DNA of 64,000 nucleotides from an uncultured Desulfovibrio sp. Lineage in GTDB: Bacteria; Desulfobacterota; Desulfovibrionia; Desulfovibrionales; Desulfovibrionaceae. The DNA lies in contig CAJXRQ010000001.1 of assembly GCA_913060505.1 (NCBI GenBank), positions 1 to 64,000 of the forward strand, given 5' to 3'. The first letter of the stretch is position 1, and each line of letters starts with the position of its first letter. Of the stretch, positions 49,366 through 59,444 are shown piece by piece. A program made the translations under genes and the position numbers. The notes under the pieces were generated by a model that saw nothing but the letters and a program-made list of their open reading frames with translations, did no database searches and was not told the origin of the DNA.

Positions 49366-51345
49366 ATGCTCAAGAACATGAAGATTTCATTGAAGCTGTG
49401 GCTGGGATTCGGCATTGCGCTGTTCTTGTTGGTACTCGTTGGTGGCGTATCCTATCACGGCTTGCGGGCAGGCTTGGACAACTTCACGCAATACCGGAAA
49501 CTGGCCGTGGATTCGGTCCTGCTCGGCAGGGTGCAATCCCACATGCTAATGGCACGCATGAGCATGAAGGATTTTCTCCAGACAGGAAGCGAAGCAAGCA
49601 AACGGGATTTTGACAATTACTATGCACATACGACGGATTTTTTTTCGCAAATTCAGCAGCGTATTCATAAACCGGAACGTGTCAAAATGCTTGGGAAGGC
49701 TCTTGATGAGTTTGTTCAATACGGCAAATCGTTTTCCGCGTTGGTCCAAGTGCGTGACCGGCGCAACAAACAGGTTCATGACATTCTTGGTGTTCATGGT
49801 GTGGCCATGGAAGAAAATCTTACCCGGATCATGGAATCCACTCGGGCAGACGGGCGTGCGGACGTGGTGTATCACGTGTCGTCGGCCATGCGGAATCTAT
49901 TGATGTTTCGTCTTTATACGGCCAGATTTTTGGAGTCCAATGAAGTGCCGGTGCTTGCCAAGGCCAGGGAAGAGATGGTTGCTTGCGGAAATATGTTGGA
50001 CACGCTGGAAATGGAACTGAAGCAGCCGGAGCGTATTACTCTGCTGAACAAGGTGCGGGAAGGTCTGCGCATGTATACCTCCGGCGTACAGGAAGTCTCC
50101 TCACTGATCTTTCATCAAAATAGAGATATTGTTGCCAATTCCCTTAATGTTTTGGGGCCGGGCATTGCCGAGGCCGTGGAAGAGGTCAAGCTGTCCATCA
50201 AGGCCGATCAGGATGCTCTTGGACCTCTGGTGCAGGAGGAAAGCGCTCAGGCTGTACTGCTTATCGTAGTGCTTTCCGTGGCCGCACTTGTTATCGGAAT
50301 TGCCACGGCTCTGCTTATTTCCAAAGGCATTTCAGGGCCATTGGCGAAAGGGGTTGATTATGCGGAGGCTGTTTCACAAGGAGACCTGACCCGTACGCTC
50401 GACGTGGACCAGAAAGACGAGGTCGGTATTCTGTGTTCGTCCCTGTCCGGCATGGTGAGGCGTTTGGGGCGTATTGTTTCCGACATCCAGGCCGCTGGGG
50501 GGAATGTTTCCTCCGGAAGTGAGGAGCTGGCTGCCACCGCCGGGAGCCTTTCCGAAGGCGCAACCGAACAGGCTGCTTCCGTTGAGCAGGTGTCCGCAGC
50601 CGTTCAGCAGATTGTGGGCAGCACAGTGCAGAATACGGATCTGGCTACTGAAACGGAGATTATTGCGGACAGGGCTGCCAACGATGCCGAGCAAAGTGGG
50701 CGTATTGTCCGTAAGTCCGTATCGGCCATGCGTGACATAGCCGAGCAGATTGGCGTTATTGAGGAAATCGCGCGGCAGACCAATTTGTTGGCCTTGAATG
50801 CCGCCATTGAGGCTGCTCGGGCAGGAGAACATGGCAAGGGCTTTGCCGTCGTCGCTGCCGAGGTCCGCAAACTTGCGGAAAAAAGCGGTGAGTCCGCAAT
50901 GGAAATTGGAGAATTGTCCTCGGCAAGCGTCCAGGTGGCCGAGCGTGCCGGAGCCATGCTGGACAATCTGGTTCCGGATATCCGCAAAACCGCAGACCTT
51001 GTTCAGGGAATTTCCGGGGCCAGTGCCGAGCAGAAAGCCAGCGCGGAGCAAATAGGCAAGGCCGTGGAACAGCTTGATCAGATCGTACAGAACAATGCTT
51101 CCGCAGCCGAGGAAATGGCGGCCACGACCGAGGAATTGGCCGGGCAGGCCATGGCCATGCAACGGACGTTGGAGTTCTTTCGCTTGAACGGGAATGGCAA
51201 CAACGTCCCAACCCGTTCAACCTCGATCAGGGCTGACGTGTCCAACTATGGTGTTGCTCCGTTTCCCAAGGCTTTAGGCACAGGGTTGAACGGCGCTGTT
51301 ATTGATTTTGCCGCAGAAAAAAAAGAACAATACGCGCAGCTTTGA
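49366..51345 (+). CDS. Methyl-accepting chemotaxis protein
   Basis: Codes for 659 residues. Membrane helix near 10-32 (LWLGFGIALFLLVLVGGVSY), a long helical periplasmic domain, second helix near 305 (AVLLIVVLSVAALVIGIATA), HAMP, then the signalling domain with the hairpin tip IEEIARQTNLLALNAAIEAA followed by RAGEHGKGFAVVAAEVRKLA. The periplasmic helices fit a four-helix-bundle or HBM type sensor. It transmits ligand binding to CheA/CheW. No C-terminal CheR-binding pentapeptide is seen; the protein ends EKKEQYAQL. Confidence 0.93.
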   Translation: MLKNMKISLKLWLGFGIALFLLVLVGGVSYHGLRAGLDNFTQYRKLAVDSVLLGRVQSHMLMARMSMKDFLQTGSEASKRDFDNYYAHTTDFFSQIQQRIHKPERVKMLGKALDEFVQYGKSFSALVQVRDRRNKQVHDILGVHGVAMEENLTRIMESTRADGRADVVYHVSSAMRNLLMFRLYTARFLESNEVPVLAKAREEMVACGNMLDTLEMELKQPERITLLNKVREGLRMYTSGVQEVSSLIFHQNRDIVANSLNVLGPGIAEAVEEVKLSIKADQDALGPLVQEESAQAVLLIVVLSVAALVIGIATALLISKGISGPLAKGVDYAEAVSQGDLTRTLDVDQKDEVGILCSSLSGMVRRLGRIVSDIQAAGGNVSSGSEELAATAGSLSEGATEQAASVEQVSAAVQQIVGSTVQNTDLATETEIIADRAANDAEQSGRIVRKSVSAMRDIAEQIGVIEEIARQTNLLALNAAIEAARAGEHGKGFAVVAAEVRKLAEKSGESAMEIGELSSASVQVAERAGAMLDNLVPDIRKTADLVQGISGASAEQKASAEQIGKAVEQLDQIVQNNASAAEEMAATTEELAGQAMAMQRTLEFFRLNGNGNNVPTRSTSIRADVSNYGVAPFPKALGTGLNGAVIDFAAEKKEQYAQL

Positions 51346-51372
51346 TCCTTTCAAACACATCGTTTGGAATAA

Positions 51373-51405
51373 GAGCCTTCTTTTCACCGAAAAGAAGGCT
51401 CATTT
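51373..51405 (+). terminator. Intrinsic terminator of the chemoreceptor gene
   Basis: GAGCCTTCTTTTC (51373-51385) and GAAAAGAAGGCTC (51389-51401) form a perfect 13-bp stem with loop ACC, followed by ATTTC. Confidence 0.8.
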
Positions 51406-51468
51406 CTGTTCGCATTACGCGTTGGCTGCTTGGCTTTCGATGGCGAATGCAGTATCATCCCCAACCTT

Positions 51469-52545
51469 ATGGAACGCAGGAAAACCCGAAGCATCTCCGT
51501 AGGCAATGTTGGCATTGGCGGGGATAATCCAGTCCGTGTGCAGAGCATGTGCAATACGGATACTCGCGATAAACACGCAACCGTGGCTCAGGTCCGGCAG
51601 CTGGCCGAAGCCGGATGTGAAATCGTGCGCCTTGCCGTGCCGGACATGAAGGCCGCCAAAGCGCTCGAATCCATTCGCTCCCTGTCGCCGGTGCCGCTTA
51701 TTGCAGACATTCATTTTGACTACCGTCTGGCCTTGGCGGCGCTGGATTCCGGTATGGACGGATTGCGCATCAATCCCGGGAATATCGGAGGAGAAAACAA
51801 GGTGGATGCAGTTGTCCGCGCAGCCTCTGAATGCGGGGCCCCTATCCGTATCGGCGTGAACGGTGGTTCATTAAGCAAGACGCTGCTGGCCAAATATGGA
51901 GGCCCGACCCCCGAAGCCATGGTGGAAAGTGCCATGGAGCACGTTGCCCTGCTGGAAGCGCGCGACTTCTTTCAAACCAAGATATCTCTCAAATCCTCGT
52001 CCGTGCTGACCACGGTCAGGGCCTATGAGCTGTTGGCCCAAAAAGTGGATTATCCCCTGCATATCGGCATCACAGAAGCCGGAACCCTTGTGCGCGGAGC
52101 AGTGAAGTCCTCTGTCGGGCTGGGGATTCTGCTGTGGCAGGGATTGGGCGATACCTTGCGGGTGAGCCTGACCCACGATCCTGTTGCCGAACCGGGTGTG
52201 GCGTGGGAAATTCTGCGGTCTCTGGGATTGCGGCAACGTGGCCCGGAGATTGTTTCCTGCCCCACATGCGGACGCACGGAGATCAATCTCATCGATCTTG
52301 CCAGTCGGGTAGAGGATGCCCTGCGCGGCGTGGACGAGGTGTTTACCGTGGCGGTCATGGGATGTGTGGTCAATGGCCCGGGAGAAGCGCGCGAAGCCGA
52401 CATAGGCATCGCTGGCGGCCGCGGATTGGGCATGATTTTCAGGAAGGGCGAGGTTATTCGCAAGGTCAAGGGCGATGAAAATTTGCTTCCGGAATTTATG
52501 AAGGAAATACAAGAGTTTTTGCAAGAAAGGAGAAACACCGGATGA
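51469..52545 (+). CDS. ispG: 4-hydroxy-3-methylbut-2-en-1-yl diphosphate synthase IspG
   Basis: Codes for 358 residues. [20 protein letters not shown] at the start, [14 protein letters not shown] and [12 protein letters not shown] in the TIM-barrel, and the Fe-S cysteines in [12 protein letters not shown] and [20 protein letters not shown]. It reduces MEcPP to HMBPP in the MEP isoprenoid pathway with a [4Fe-4S] cluster. Start at 51469 (MERRKT) matches the family N terminus but lacks a ribosome-binding site. Its stop overlaps the proS start (ATGA). Confidence 0.94.
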   Translation: MERRKTRSISVGNVGIGGDNPVRVQSMCNTDTRDKHATVAQVRQLAEAGCEIVRLAVPDMKAAKALESIRSLSPVPLIADIHFDYRLALAALDSGMDGLRINPGNIGGENKVDAVVRAASECGAPIRIGVNGGSLSKTLLAKYGGPTPEAMVESAMEHVALLEARDFFQTKISLKSSSVLTTVRAYELLAQKVDYPLHIGITEAGTLVRGAVKSSVGLGILLWQGLGDTLRVSLTHDPVAEPGVAWEILRSLGLRQRGPEIVSCPTCGRTEINLIDLASRVEDALRGVDEVFTVAVMGCVVNGPGEAREADIGIAGGRGLGMIFRKGEVIRKVKGDENLLPEFMKEIQEFLQERRNTG

Positions 52546-54272
52546 AGTTGTCCCGATACTATATTCCCACCCTGAAAGAGGCCCCGTCCGAGGCCGAGGT
52601 GGTTTCCCACAAACTGTTGATCCGTGCGGGCATGATCCGCAAGCTTACCAGCGGCATTTACAACTACCTGCCACTCGGCCTGCGCAGTATCAACAAGGTG
52701 GCCGACATCGTACGCCGGGAAATGGATCGGGCCGGTGCGTTGGAAGTGCTCATGCCTTCGGTCCAGCCTGCGGACCTCTGGAAGGAAACGGGCCGCTGGG
52801 ACTACTACGGCAAGGAGCTGCTGCGCTTCAATGACCGTCATGGCCGTGACTATTGCCTCGGCCCCACGCATGAGGAAGTCATTACCGACCTCGTTCGCGG
52901 CGAAGTGCGTTCCTACAAGCAACTGCCGTTGAATCTCTATCAGGTACAGACCAAGTTCCGCGACGAAATTCGCCCCCGGTTCGGGCTCATGCGTGGCCGC
53001 GAGTTCATCATGAAGGACGCCTACTCCTTTGACAGGGATGATGCCGGAGCCGAAAAATCCTATCGGGCCATGTTCGAGGCTTACAAGAAGGCCTTTGCCC
53101 GTATCGGGTTGCGTTTCAAGCCGGTACAGGCGGACTCCGGCGCTATTGGTGGCGATTTTTCCCATGAGTTCATGGTACTTGCAGAAACCGGTGAAGATAC
53201 CATTGCTTCCTGTACGGCCTGTGACTATGCGGCCAACCTTGAAAAGGCCAAGGTAGTGGCTTCGGGTGATGTTTGCGATGCCGCCTGTCCCGAGTTGGAA
53301 GAGGTGGATACCCCAAACAGACACACCGTGGAAGAAGTCTGCGAATTTTTGGGCATTGCAGCCTCGGCGCTGATCAAGACCCTGCTGTTTGTCGTGGACG
53401 GCGAACCGGTTGCTGCCTTGGTTCGCGGTGATCGCGAAGTCAATGACGCCAAATTGCGCAACCTGTTGGGTGGCAACGAAATCGACATGGCGGACGAAGC
53501 CACCGTTCGAGATCTGACCGGTGCGCCCGTAGGGTTTGCCGGACCGCACGGCCTCAGGAAGGGCGTGCGTATTGTGGCCGATAGCGAATTGCAGTGCGCC
53601 ACGGATTGGGTTGCCGGCGGCAACAAGGCGGATACCCACGTACGCCACTTGTCCCTTTCCCGCGATTGTGAAGTGGAACAATACGTCGACCTGCGGGTCA
53701 TCACCGAGACTGATCCCTGCCCGGAATGTGGCGCAGCCATTGAATTCACCAAGGGGATCGAAGTGGGCCACGTGTTCAAGCTCGGAGCAAAATATTCCGA
53801 AAAGATGGGCGCAACCTTCCTTGATGAAAACGGCAAGGATCAGGTTCTTGTCATGGGCTGTTACGGCATCGGAATTTCGCGCATCGTGGCTTCCGCCATT
53901 GAGCAGAACTACGATGAAAACGGTTGCATTTTTCCACCGTCCATCGCTCCGTTCGAGGTTTGCCTCATTTCTCTTGGCGGCAAGGACGAAGCCGTGAATG
54001 AAAAGGCTCTGGAACTGTATGAAGCCATTCAGGACATGGACGTGGACATTTGTTACGATGACCGCAAGGAACGTCCGGGCGTCAAGTTTGCGGACGCCGA
54101 CCTCATCGGCTACCCCATGCAGCTGGTTCTTGGTGGCAAGGGACTCAAGAACGGTATTGTCGAAGCCAAGGATCGCAAGACCGGAGAACGCATCGAGTTG
54201 CCTCTGGACGGTTTTGCCGAAGCGTTTGCCAAGTGGAGGGAGTCCATCTGGCAGGCCTGGGGATTGAAATAA
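52542..54272 (+). CDS. proS: Prolyl-tRNA synthetase (bacterial type with INS domain)
   Basis: Codes for 576 residues. Class II motifs: [20 protein letters not shown] (motif 1), then [20 protein letters not shown] and [20 protein letters not shown] (motif 2). The inserted editing domain (about residues 225-380) is present, and [20 protein letters not shown] gives motif 3. It charges tRNA-Pro. AAAGGAG precedes the ATG, which overlaps the end of ispG. Confidence 0.96.
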   Translation: MKLSRYYIPTLKEAPSEAEVVSHKLLIRAGMIRKLTSGIYNYLPLGLRSINKVADIVRREMDRAGALEVLMPSVQPADLWKETGRWDYYGKELLRFNDRHGRDYCLGPTHEEVITDLVRGEVRSYKQLPLNLYQVQTKFRDEIRPRFGLMRGREFIMKDAYSFDRDDAGAEKSYRAMFEAYKKAFARIGLRFKPVQADSGAIGGDFSHEFMVLAETGEDTIASCTACDYAANLEKAKVVASGDVCDAACPELEEVDTPNRHTVEEVCEFLGIAASALIKTLLFVVDGEPVAALVRGDREVNDAKLRNLLGGNEIDMADEATVRDLTGAPVGFAGPHGLRKGVRIVADSELQCATDWVAGGNKADTHVRHLSLSRDCEVEQYVDLRVITETDPCPECGAAIEFTKGIEVGHVFKLGAKYSEKMGATFLDENGKDQVLVMGCYGIGISRIVASAIEQNYDENGCIFPPSIAPFEVCLISLGGKDEAVNEKALELYEAIQDMDVDICYDDRKERPGVKFADADLIGYPMQLVLGGKGLKNGIVEAKDRKTGERIELPLDGFAEAFAKWRESIWQAWGLK

Positions 54273-54283
54273 CAAAACAGAAC

Positions 54284-54314
54284 GGGGAACTTCTTTTCCC
54301 ATAAGAAGTTCCCC
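54284..54314 (+). terminator. Intrinsic terminator after proS
   Basis: GGGGAACTTCTT (54284-54295) pairs perfectly with AAGAAGTTCCCC (54303-54314), 7-base loop; the tail ATAATT is only weakly T-rich. Confidence 0.65.
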
Positions 54315-54377
54315 ATAATTCGCTTATAAAAACTTCTGACGGCATTGTATTTGGCGCAATGCGACGGGACAAGGAAT

Positions 54378-54998
54378 ATGACCATTGAAAGCGCTGTCGG
54401 GTTGGTCGTGGCCTCATTTCTGTTTGCATTGCTTCCAGGACCGGGAGTAACCGCGCTTATTGCCCAGAGTCTGTCCCGTGGATTCGGTACGGGAGTCTTT
54501 TGGGGAGCCGGGCTGGTTACAGGAGATTTCGTCTATCTCATGCTGGCCATGTTCGGTATGGGATGGATTGCTTCCACCATGGGGGAGGCTTTCGTTGTTC
54601 TCAAAATCGCCGGTGCGGCCTACCTTGTGTATCTGGGTATACGTTGTTGGCTGGCCAAGCCACAGGCTGGCGACGATGCAAACCCCATGGCACCTGCTCA
54701 CAAAAGCTATGCCCGAACCCTGTTGGGCGGCATGTGCGTGAGCCTCAGCAACCCCAAGGTCATAGCTTTCTATTGTGGTTTTCTGCCCGGTTTTGTAAAC
54801 ATGGCTCAACTTGACGGCGCGGACATGGCTCTTGTGGCTTGTCTGATTTTGCCAACGGTGCTTTCCACCATGGTGGGCTATGCGTGGCTCGCCAGCAAGG
54901 GAGGGCGTGTCGCCTGTTCAACGCGGCTGTGGAAGATAGTCAACCGCAGTGCGGGGGCAGTCATGATCGGCGCCGGTGTGGCTGTGGTGACGGAGTAA
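54378..54998 (+). CDS. LysE/RhtB-family amino-acid exporter
   Basis: Codes for 206 residues with six membrane helices. Family marks: VVASFLFALLPGPGVTALIA at the N terminus, LKIAGAAYLVYLGIRCWLA near 75, and FLGGM-like LLGGMCVSLSNPKVIAFYCG near 115. It exports amino acids or their derivatives (homoserine, threonine, lysine types). Start 54378 follows AAGGA. The substrate is not deducible. Confidence 0.88.
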   Translation: MTIESAVGLVVASFLFALLPGPGVTALIAQSLSRGFGTGVFWGAGLVTGDFVYLMLAMFGMGWIASTMGEAFVVLKIAGAAYLVYLGIRCWLAKPQAGDDANPMAPAHKSYARTLLGGMCVSLSNPKVIAFYCGFLPGFVNMAQLDGADMALVACLILPTVLSTMVGYAWLASKGGRVACSTRLWKIVNRSAGAVMIGAGVAVVTE

Positions 54999-55031
54999 GG
55001 GCATTTTTTGGGAGCCCCTTCCCGAATGCCC
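54999..55031 (+). terminator. Weak terminator-like hairpin after the exporter
   Basis: GGGCATT (54999-55005) pairs with AATGCCC (55025-55031) around a second GGGA/TCCC element, starting right at the stop codon. No T tract follows. A further 8-bp stem, GGGGCAAC/GTTGCCCC, lies at 55060-55084 in the xseA leader. Confidence 0.35.
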
Positions 55032-55165
55032 TGGCGTTTCTTCGAACCGGCGAGCGCTTGGGGCAACAGGTTTATCGTTGCCCCCGGGGCAGCTTCATGA
55101 GCCGACATAACGTCTGATCCCACGGCTTCCTTTTAACGAGGAGGCCGAGGTGCCGGAGGCCAGTC

Positions 55166-56581
55166 TTGCCCGCCATCCTGTCCGTTTCCGAATTGACCCG
55201 CGCAGTGAAAGATCTGCTGGAGGCGGAGTTTCCCTTTGTCTGGGTCCGGGGGCAAATCAGCAACCTTGCCCGTCCGGCCAGCGGACATATCTATTTTTCC
55301 CTCACAGACGGCGACGCTGTACTGGGCACGGTCTGGTTCAGGGGCGCACAGCGTGCATCGGAGCCGCAGGCCCGTGGTGACGAAACAATCAATCCTTTGA
55401 CCGGCGAGATAGAGGAATCCGTAGGGCCAGCCTTGAACCAACGGCTTGAGGACGGCATGGAAGTGCTTTGTGCCGGGCGTCTCAACGTGTTCGAGCCGCG
55501 CGGCCAATATCAGCTTGTGGCCGAACTGGTACAGGAGCAGGGCGTGGGCGATCTGCGCATGGCCTTTGAAGCGCTCAAAAAAAAGCTGTCGGACAAGGGC
55601 TATTTCGATGAAGCCCGAAAAATGGCCGTTCCGTCCAACCCTGCCCGGGTTGCGGTGGTCACTTCACCACATGGCGCGGCCATTCGCGATTTTTTGCGCT
55701 TGTCCGAAGTCCGTGGAACCGGATCGGAAATTCGCATCTACCCGACGCTTGTACAAGGGGACAGGGCGCCGGAACAGATTGCCCAAGCCTTGGACATGGT
55801 GAGCGAAGAGCAGTGGGCCGAAGTTGCCGTGCTCATTCGCGGCGGCGGTTCGCTGGAGGATTTGTGGGCCTTCAATACCGAGCCTGTGGCAGACGCGATT
55901 TTTCGCTCACAGATTCCGGTGGTATGCGGGGTCGGTCATGAGCCGGATGTGTCCATTGCGGATTTTGTGGCTGATCATCGAGTGGCTACTCCGAGCCATG
56001 CCGCACAGGAACTCTGGCCCAGGCGTGAGACCCTGTCGCAACAGGTGGACCGGCTTGAAATCGCGCTTGCCCGGGCGTACCATTCCATGCTGCGGGACCG
56101 GGAGGCTGATTTTTCTCAGCTGCGGCGGGCTCTTGTTTTGCTTTCCCCCGAACGCAGGCTTGCGCAGCAGGCCGAGACGTTCCATTCGCTGGCGGAGCGT
56201 TTGCAGAGTGCCGCAAATCGTATGGTACGGGACAATGTGGACAGAACCGTATCGTTGACCAGAAGATTGGTCCGGGCGCACGGCGTTGAGGCCATCAATC
56301 AAAAAGGGCGAACCGTACAGAGCTTGGGACACGGGCTGCAAGTAGCCATGGAGCGTCTGCTGGAACGTTCTTCCGCCGGATTTGAAACCGCCGCGGCCTC
56401 GCTTAATGCCTTGAACCCGGAGCGCCCTCTTGAACAGGGGTATGGCCTGGTTCGTGTGCGCAAGAATGGTAAATTTCTCAGGAGTCCCGACGAAGTGACG
56501 CCGGGTGATGTCCTTGATATCCGTGTGCGGGACGGTTCGGTGCTGGCGCGGGTCATGAATGAAGCCGAGGAGAATAAATGA
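55166..56581 (+). CDS. xseA: Exodeoxyribonuclease VII large subunit
   Basis: Codes for 471 residues from a TTG start, chosen because GGAGG lies six bases before and the family N terminus (SVSELTRAVKDLLEAEF) follows. OB-fold domain WVRGQISNLARPASGHIYFS, then the catalytic region AVVTSPHGAAIRDFL, VLIRGGGSLEDLWAFN and GVGHEPDVSIADFVADHRVATPS-type sequence. The C-terminal helices bind the small subunit XseB, encoded 2.9 kb downstream. It degrades single-stranded DNA from either end. Stop overlaps the next start (ATGA). Confidence 0.95.
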   Translation: MPAILSVSELTRAVKDLLEAEFPFVWVRGQISNLARPASGHIYFSLTDGDAVLGTVWFRGAQRASEPQARGDETINPLTGEIEESVGPALNQRLEDGMEVLCAGRLNVFEPRGQYQLVAELVQEQGVGDLRMAFEALKKKLSDKGYFDEARKMAVPSNPARVAVVTSPHGAAIRDFLRLSEVRGTGSEIRIYPTLVQGDRAPEQIAQALDMVSEEQWAEVAVLIRGGGSLEDLWAFNTEPVADAIFRSQIPVVCGVGHEPDVSIADFVADHRVATPSHAAQELWPRRETLSQQVDRLEIALARAYHSMLRDREADFSQLRRALVLLSPERRLAQQAETFHSLAERLQSAANRMVRDNVDRTVSLTRRLVRAHGVEAINQKGRTVQSLGHGLQVAMERLLERSSAGFETAAASLNALNPERPLEQGYGLVRVRKNGKFLRSPDEVTPGDVLDIRVRDGSVLARVMNEAEENK

Positions 56582-57534
56582 TCAATAGGCATGTTTTGGC
56601 CGTATGTCTGGCCGTGTTCATGGTTTTATGTGCAGGGTCGGCCTTTGCGCAATTCGGGCTACAGGATGGGGATGACGTCACCCTGTCCACGGACGTGAAT
56701 GCAACGGCGGCAGCGCCGCAACTGTTTTTTGCCGCGCCGAAGACTGTGGACATCGGGGAGCCGTTCCTTGTGCGTTTGACCTCTTCGAAAGTGCTGGAAG
56801 AAGTGGTCGTCTATTGGCAGGGTAAGGAAGTCATGCCCGGTATTTCCGTCTGGAACAACAAGCACATTGCCATGGCCATGCTGGGAACCGATGTGCTGAA
56901 CGCCAAGCCCGGACCGATGGAACTGGTGGTAACGGCCAGTGTTGACGGTGTGCGGCGGACTTTCAAAAAGAACGTGAACGTGGCGGCCAAGACGTTTCCT
57001 CGTCAGGATTTGACTCTGCCCAAGAAAATGGTAACCCCTCCCAAGAAAGTCTACGATCGCATAGCTTCAGAGCGAAAAGTCATCGCCAAGGCTAAAAATA
57101 CCATTTCTCCCGTACGCCGTTGGAGCCTGCCACTCCTGCGCCCGGTTGAAGGCAAGGTGACAAGCGTCTACGGGTTGCGACGTTTTCTGAACAAGAAACC
57201 AAAGAACCCGCATCGGGGCATGGATTTCAGCGCACCCAAGGGAACGCCCATCAAATGCGTTGCCGACGGAAAGGTCATCCTTGTGGGCAATCATTACTAT
57301 GCCGGAAATTCCGTGTATGTGGACCACGGTAACGGTGTTGTTTCCATGTATTTTCATATGTCCGAGGTCAAAATCAAAGTGGGTGACACCGTGCAGCGTG
57401 GACAAATTCTTGGCCTCTCCGGTTCCACAGGCCGCGCAACCGGTGCGCACCTGCATTTGAGCATCGGCGTACTGGGTAAGCTGGTGGACCCGGCTCCCCT
57501 GTTTTCCCATACGGCTGATCAATTTCTGGAATAA
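56578..57534 (+). CDS. Secreted M23-family (LytM) peptidase
   Basis: Codes for 318 residues with a signal peptide ending AFA. After an immunoglobulin-like N-terminal part (FFAAPKTVDIGEPFLVRLTS) comes a peptidase domain with HRGMDFSAPKGTPI (metal-binding His and Asp) and GAHLHLSIGV (the HxH motif), so the zinc site is complete. SVYVDHGNGVVSMYFHMSEV is the conserved strand pair. It probably cuts peptidoglycan cross-links. Coupled to xseA by ATGA; a close paralogue follows. Confidence 0.9.
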   Translation: MINRHVLAVCLAVFMVLCAGSAFAQFGLQDGDDVTLSTDVNATAAAPQLFFAAPKTVDIGEPFLVRLTSSKVLEEVVVYWQGKEVMPGISVWNNKHIAMAMLGTDVLNAKPGPMELVVTASVDGVRRTFKKNVNVAAKTFPRQDLTLPKKMVTPPKKVYDRIASERKVIAKAKNTISPVRRWSLPLLRPVEGKVTSVYGLRRFLNKKPKNPHRGMDFSAPKGTPIKCVADGKVILVGNHYYAGNSVYVDHGNGVVSMYFHMSEVKIKVGDTVQRGQILGLSGSTGRATGAHLHLSIGVLGKLVDPAPLFSHTADQFLE

Positions 57535-57572
57535 GCATCCTGAAACTTCATAATCCATTACGAGTTGTTAAC

Positions 57573-58475
57573 ATGATTCATATTCGCACTGCGTTTCTCT
57601 CGCTTGTTCTCGTCCTGTTGTCTGCTCTTCCTGCCTTTTCTCAGGAGAACGTGGAAATTTTCGTCCCGCAGAAAGTGGGCGTGGGGCAGCCTTTTCTGGC
57701 TCAAATCGTTTCCCGTGCCAAGGTTGAAGATTTGAATCTGCACTGGAACGGAGCCGTGGTGAAGCCTGAGCTGGAGCAAAACGGTGAGCTGACTTCTTCC
57801 ATAGCAATGCTCGGCACAAGCCTCAGGGCCAAGACCGGAGTGTATGCTCTGGAAGCAGAATTGGTTGTCGACGGTCATAAACGCCGGTTTCGCAAGATGG
57901 TGCGTGTCGTTGATCATAAATATGACACGGAAAAGTTGACCGTGGCCCCCGGCATGGTCAAGCCGCCAGCAAAGGTCTTGAAACGCATCAAGGCGGAAAA
58001 AGCTCTGGTTCGTGAGGCCAAGGCTTCCAGCGGAGCCGTCCGCCTGTGGCATCTTCCGTTCCGTCTTCCGGTCAAAGGGAAAAAACTCAGCCGTTTCGGG
58101 CTTCGCCGTACATTCAATGGTGACACCAAACGACGTCATTGGGGGCTGGATTTCCGAGCCTATGCAGGAACTCCCATTCACGCGATAGAGGCCGGAAAGG
58201 TCGTTTTGACCGGTCATTTCTATTTCGCGGGCAATTGCGCCTATATTGATCACGGAAATGGTGTAATTTCCATGTACTGTCATATGTCCAAGTTGTTGGT
58301 AAAAAAAGGCGATGAAGTGGAGCGGGGCCAGAAGATCGGCCTTTCCGGAGCTACCGGACGAGTCACCGGCGCGCATTTGCACCTGACTGTGTATGCGCAG
58401 GGTGTTCCGATTGATCCCGAGCCGCTTTTTTCCATGGATGAAAATCAGCCGGACACAAAAAACGCGATCAATTAG
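57573..58475 (+). CDS. Secreted M23-family (LytM) peptidase, paralogue
   Basis: Codes for 300 residues with a signal peptide ending AFS. The layout matches the previous gene block by block: VGVGQPFLAQIVSRAKVEDL, RRHWGLDFRAYAGTPI, CAYIDHGNGVISMYCHMSKL, GAHLHLTVYAQ. The metal ligands (His, Asp, HxH) are intact, so both copies look active. The two genes are a tandem duplication. The preceding linker has an odd FRLPVKGKKLSRFGLR in place of the usual arm. Confidence 0.9.
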   Translation: MIHIRTAFLSLVLVLLSALPAFSQENVEIFVPQKVGVGQPFLAQIVSRAKVEDLNLHWNGAVVKPELEQNGELTSSIAMLGTSLRAKTGVYALEAELVVDGHKRRFRKMVRVVDHKYDTEKLTVAPGMVKPPAKVLKRIKAEKALVREAKASSGAVRLWHLPFRLPVKGKKLSRFGLRRTFNGDTKRRHWGLDFRAYAGTPIHAIEAGKVVLTGHFYFAGNCAYIDHGNGVISMYCHMSKLLVKKGDEVERGQKIGLSGATGRVTGAHLHLTVYAQGVPIDPEPLFSMDENQPDTKNAIN

Positions 58476-59087
58476 ATGCAGCCTCATTCAATACCCTATC
58501 TCAGGATATTCCTCGGCACGGTCGTTCCTGTCCTGCTGTATGCCGTTGGCGGTTGGTACGGCTTGATGATGCCTGGGGCCATTTTGGCCTCGGCGTGGTC
58601 CCTGCTCGTCCTGGCCTTTGTATACTGGCGGCTGCGGGTCTGGGACTCCTTTTCAACAGTCGGCGCCATCTACGGAGCAGCCGAACTGGTGACAGTCATA
58701 TTCACGGTCAATCCTGATTGGTATTTATACTCTCCTATTGTTTTTGGCGGATGTTTCGGGCTTTTTTTCCTGTTTTCGGTTGCCGTACGCAGGCCGATTC
58801 TGCGATATTTTGCCGAGCAGGCCGTAGGCGTCGAAGCTTTCCCTGAAGAGATTCGCGCCAGTAGGCATTATATGGCTGCGTGGGACAGAACCACTTGTTT
58901 ATGGGGCTTGGCCTATCTGCTGAAAGCCGGAGTGCTGGGAGCTTTGCTGGCCTATTCGTCCATGGATAATTTTCTTATCGGGCGGGTTGGTTTGGGATTC
59001 CCGGTTGTCGTCGGTTTGATTTTTTTCAGTTATTGGTATCCCCGGCATTATTGGGAAAGCGTTTTTGCGCCAGCCCCGGCTGAATAG
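58476..59087 (+). CDS. Multi-pass membrane protein, VC0807-like
   Basis: Codes for 203 residues with about six membrane helices (GTVVPVLLYAVGGWYGLMMP, ILASAWSLLVLAFVYWRLRV, YSPIVFGGCFGLFFLFSVAV). The layout is like VC0807/intracellular-septation-type proteins; this is a soft match. It begins immediately after the stop of the second peptidase, with no gap, so it is read on the same transcript. Function unknown. Confidence 0.6.
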   Translation: MQPHSIPYLRIFLGTVVPVLLYAVGGWYGLMMPGAILASAWSLLVLAFVYWRLRVWDSFSTVGAIYGAAELVTVIFTVNPDWYLYSPIVFGGCFGLFFLFSVAVRRPILRYFAEQAVGVEAFPEEIRASRHYMAAWDRTTCLWGLAYLLKAGVLGALLAYSSMDNFLIGRVGLGFPVVVGLIFFSYWYPRHYWESVFAPAPAE

Positions 59088-59141
59088 AACAGATATCTCC
59101 ATCGCGCCAATGGTGCGGTGAAATACTATATGGAAGAAAAC

Positions 59142-59429
59142 ATGTTCATTATATCTCTGACATATGTGAAGCCGCTCGATGCCGTGGATGCCGAGCTTGA
59201 ACAGCATATCGCCTATCCGGACAAATATTACGCAGCAAACAAATCCATTTGTTCGGGCCGGAAGAATCCGCGCGTGGGTAGTGCTATTCTGTGCAATGCG
59301 AAGACTCGCGACGAGGTCGACCAAATCATCGGGGAGGACCCGTTTTGCAGGGCTGGTGTTGCGGAATATGAGATCACGAAATTTGAACCGACCAAATATG
59401 CGCAGGGATTCGAAAAATTTATCGCATAA
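59142..59429 (+). CDS. YciI-like protein
   Basis: Codes for 95 residues of the ferredoxin-like YCII fold: MFIISLTYVKPLDAVDAELE, with the conserved His of QHIAYPDKYY, then SGRKNPRVGSAILCNAKTRD and IIGEDPFCRAGVAEYEITKF. The family binds small metabolites; one group dechlorinates. Start 59142 follows GGAAGA. It stands 15 bases before xseB. Confidence 0.82.
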   Translation: MFIISLTYVKPLDAVDAELEQHIAYPDKYYAANKSICSGRKNPRVGSAILCNAKTRDEVDQIIGEDPFCRAGVAEYEITKFEPTKYAQGFEKFIA

Positions 59430-59444
59430 CGGAGGCTGTCGCCC

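Noticed and set aside
52050-54302. 750-codon minus-strand frame over ispG and proS
   Set aside because: Same cause: shadow of proS codon usage. The real genes have catalytic motifs in the plus frame.
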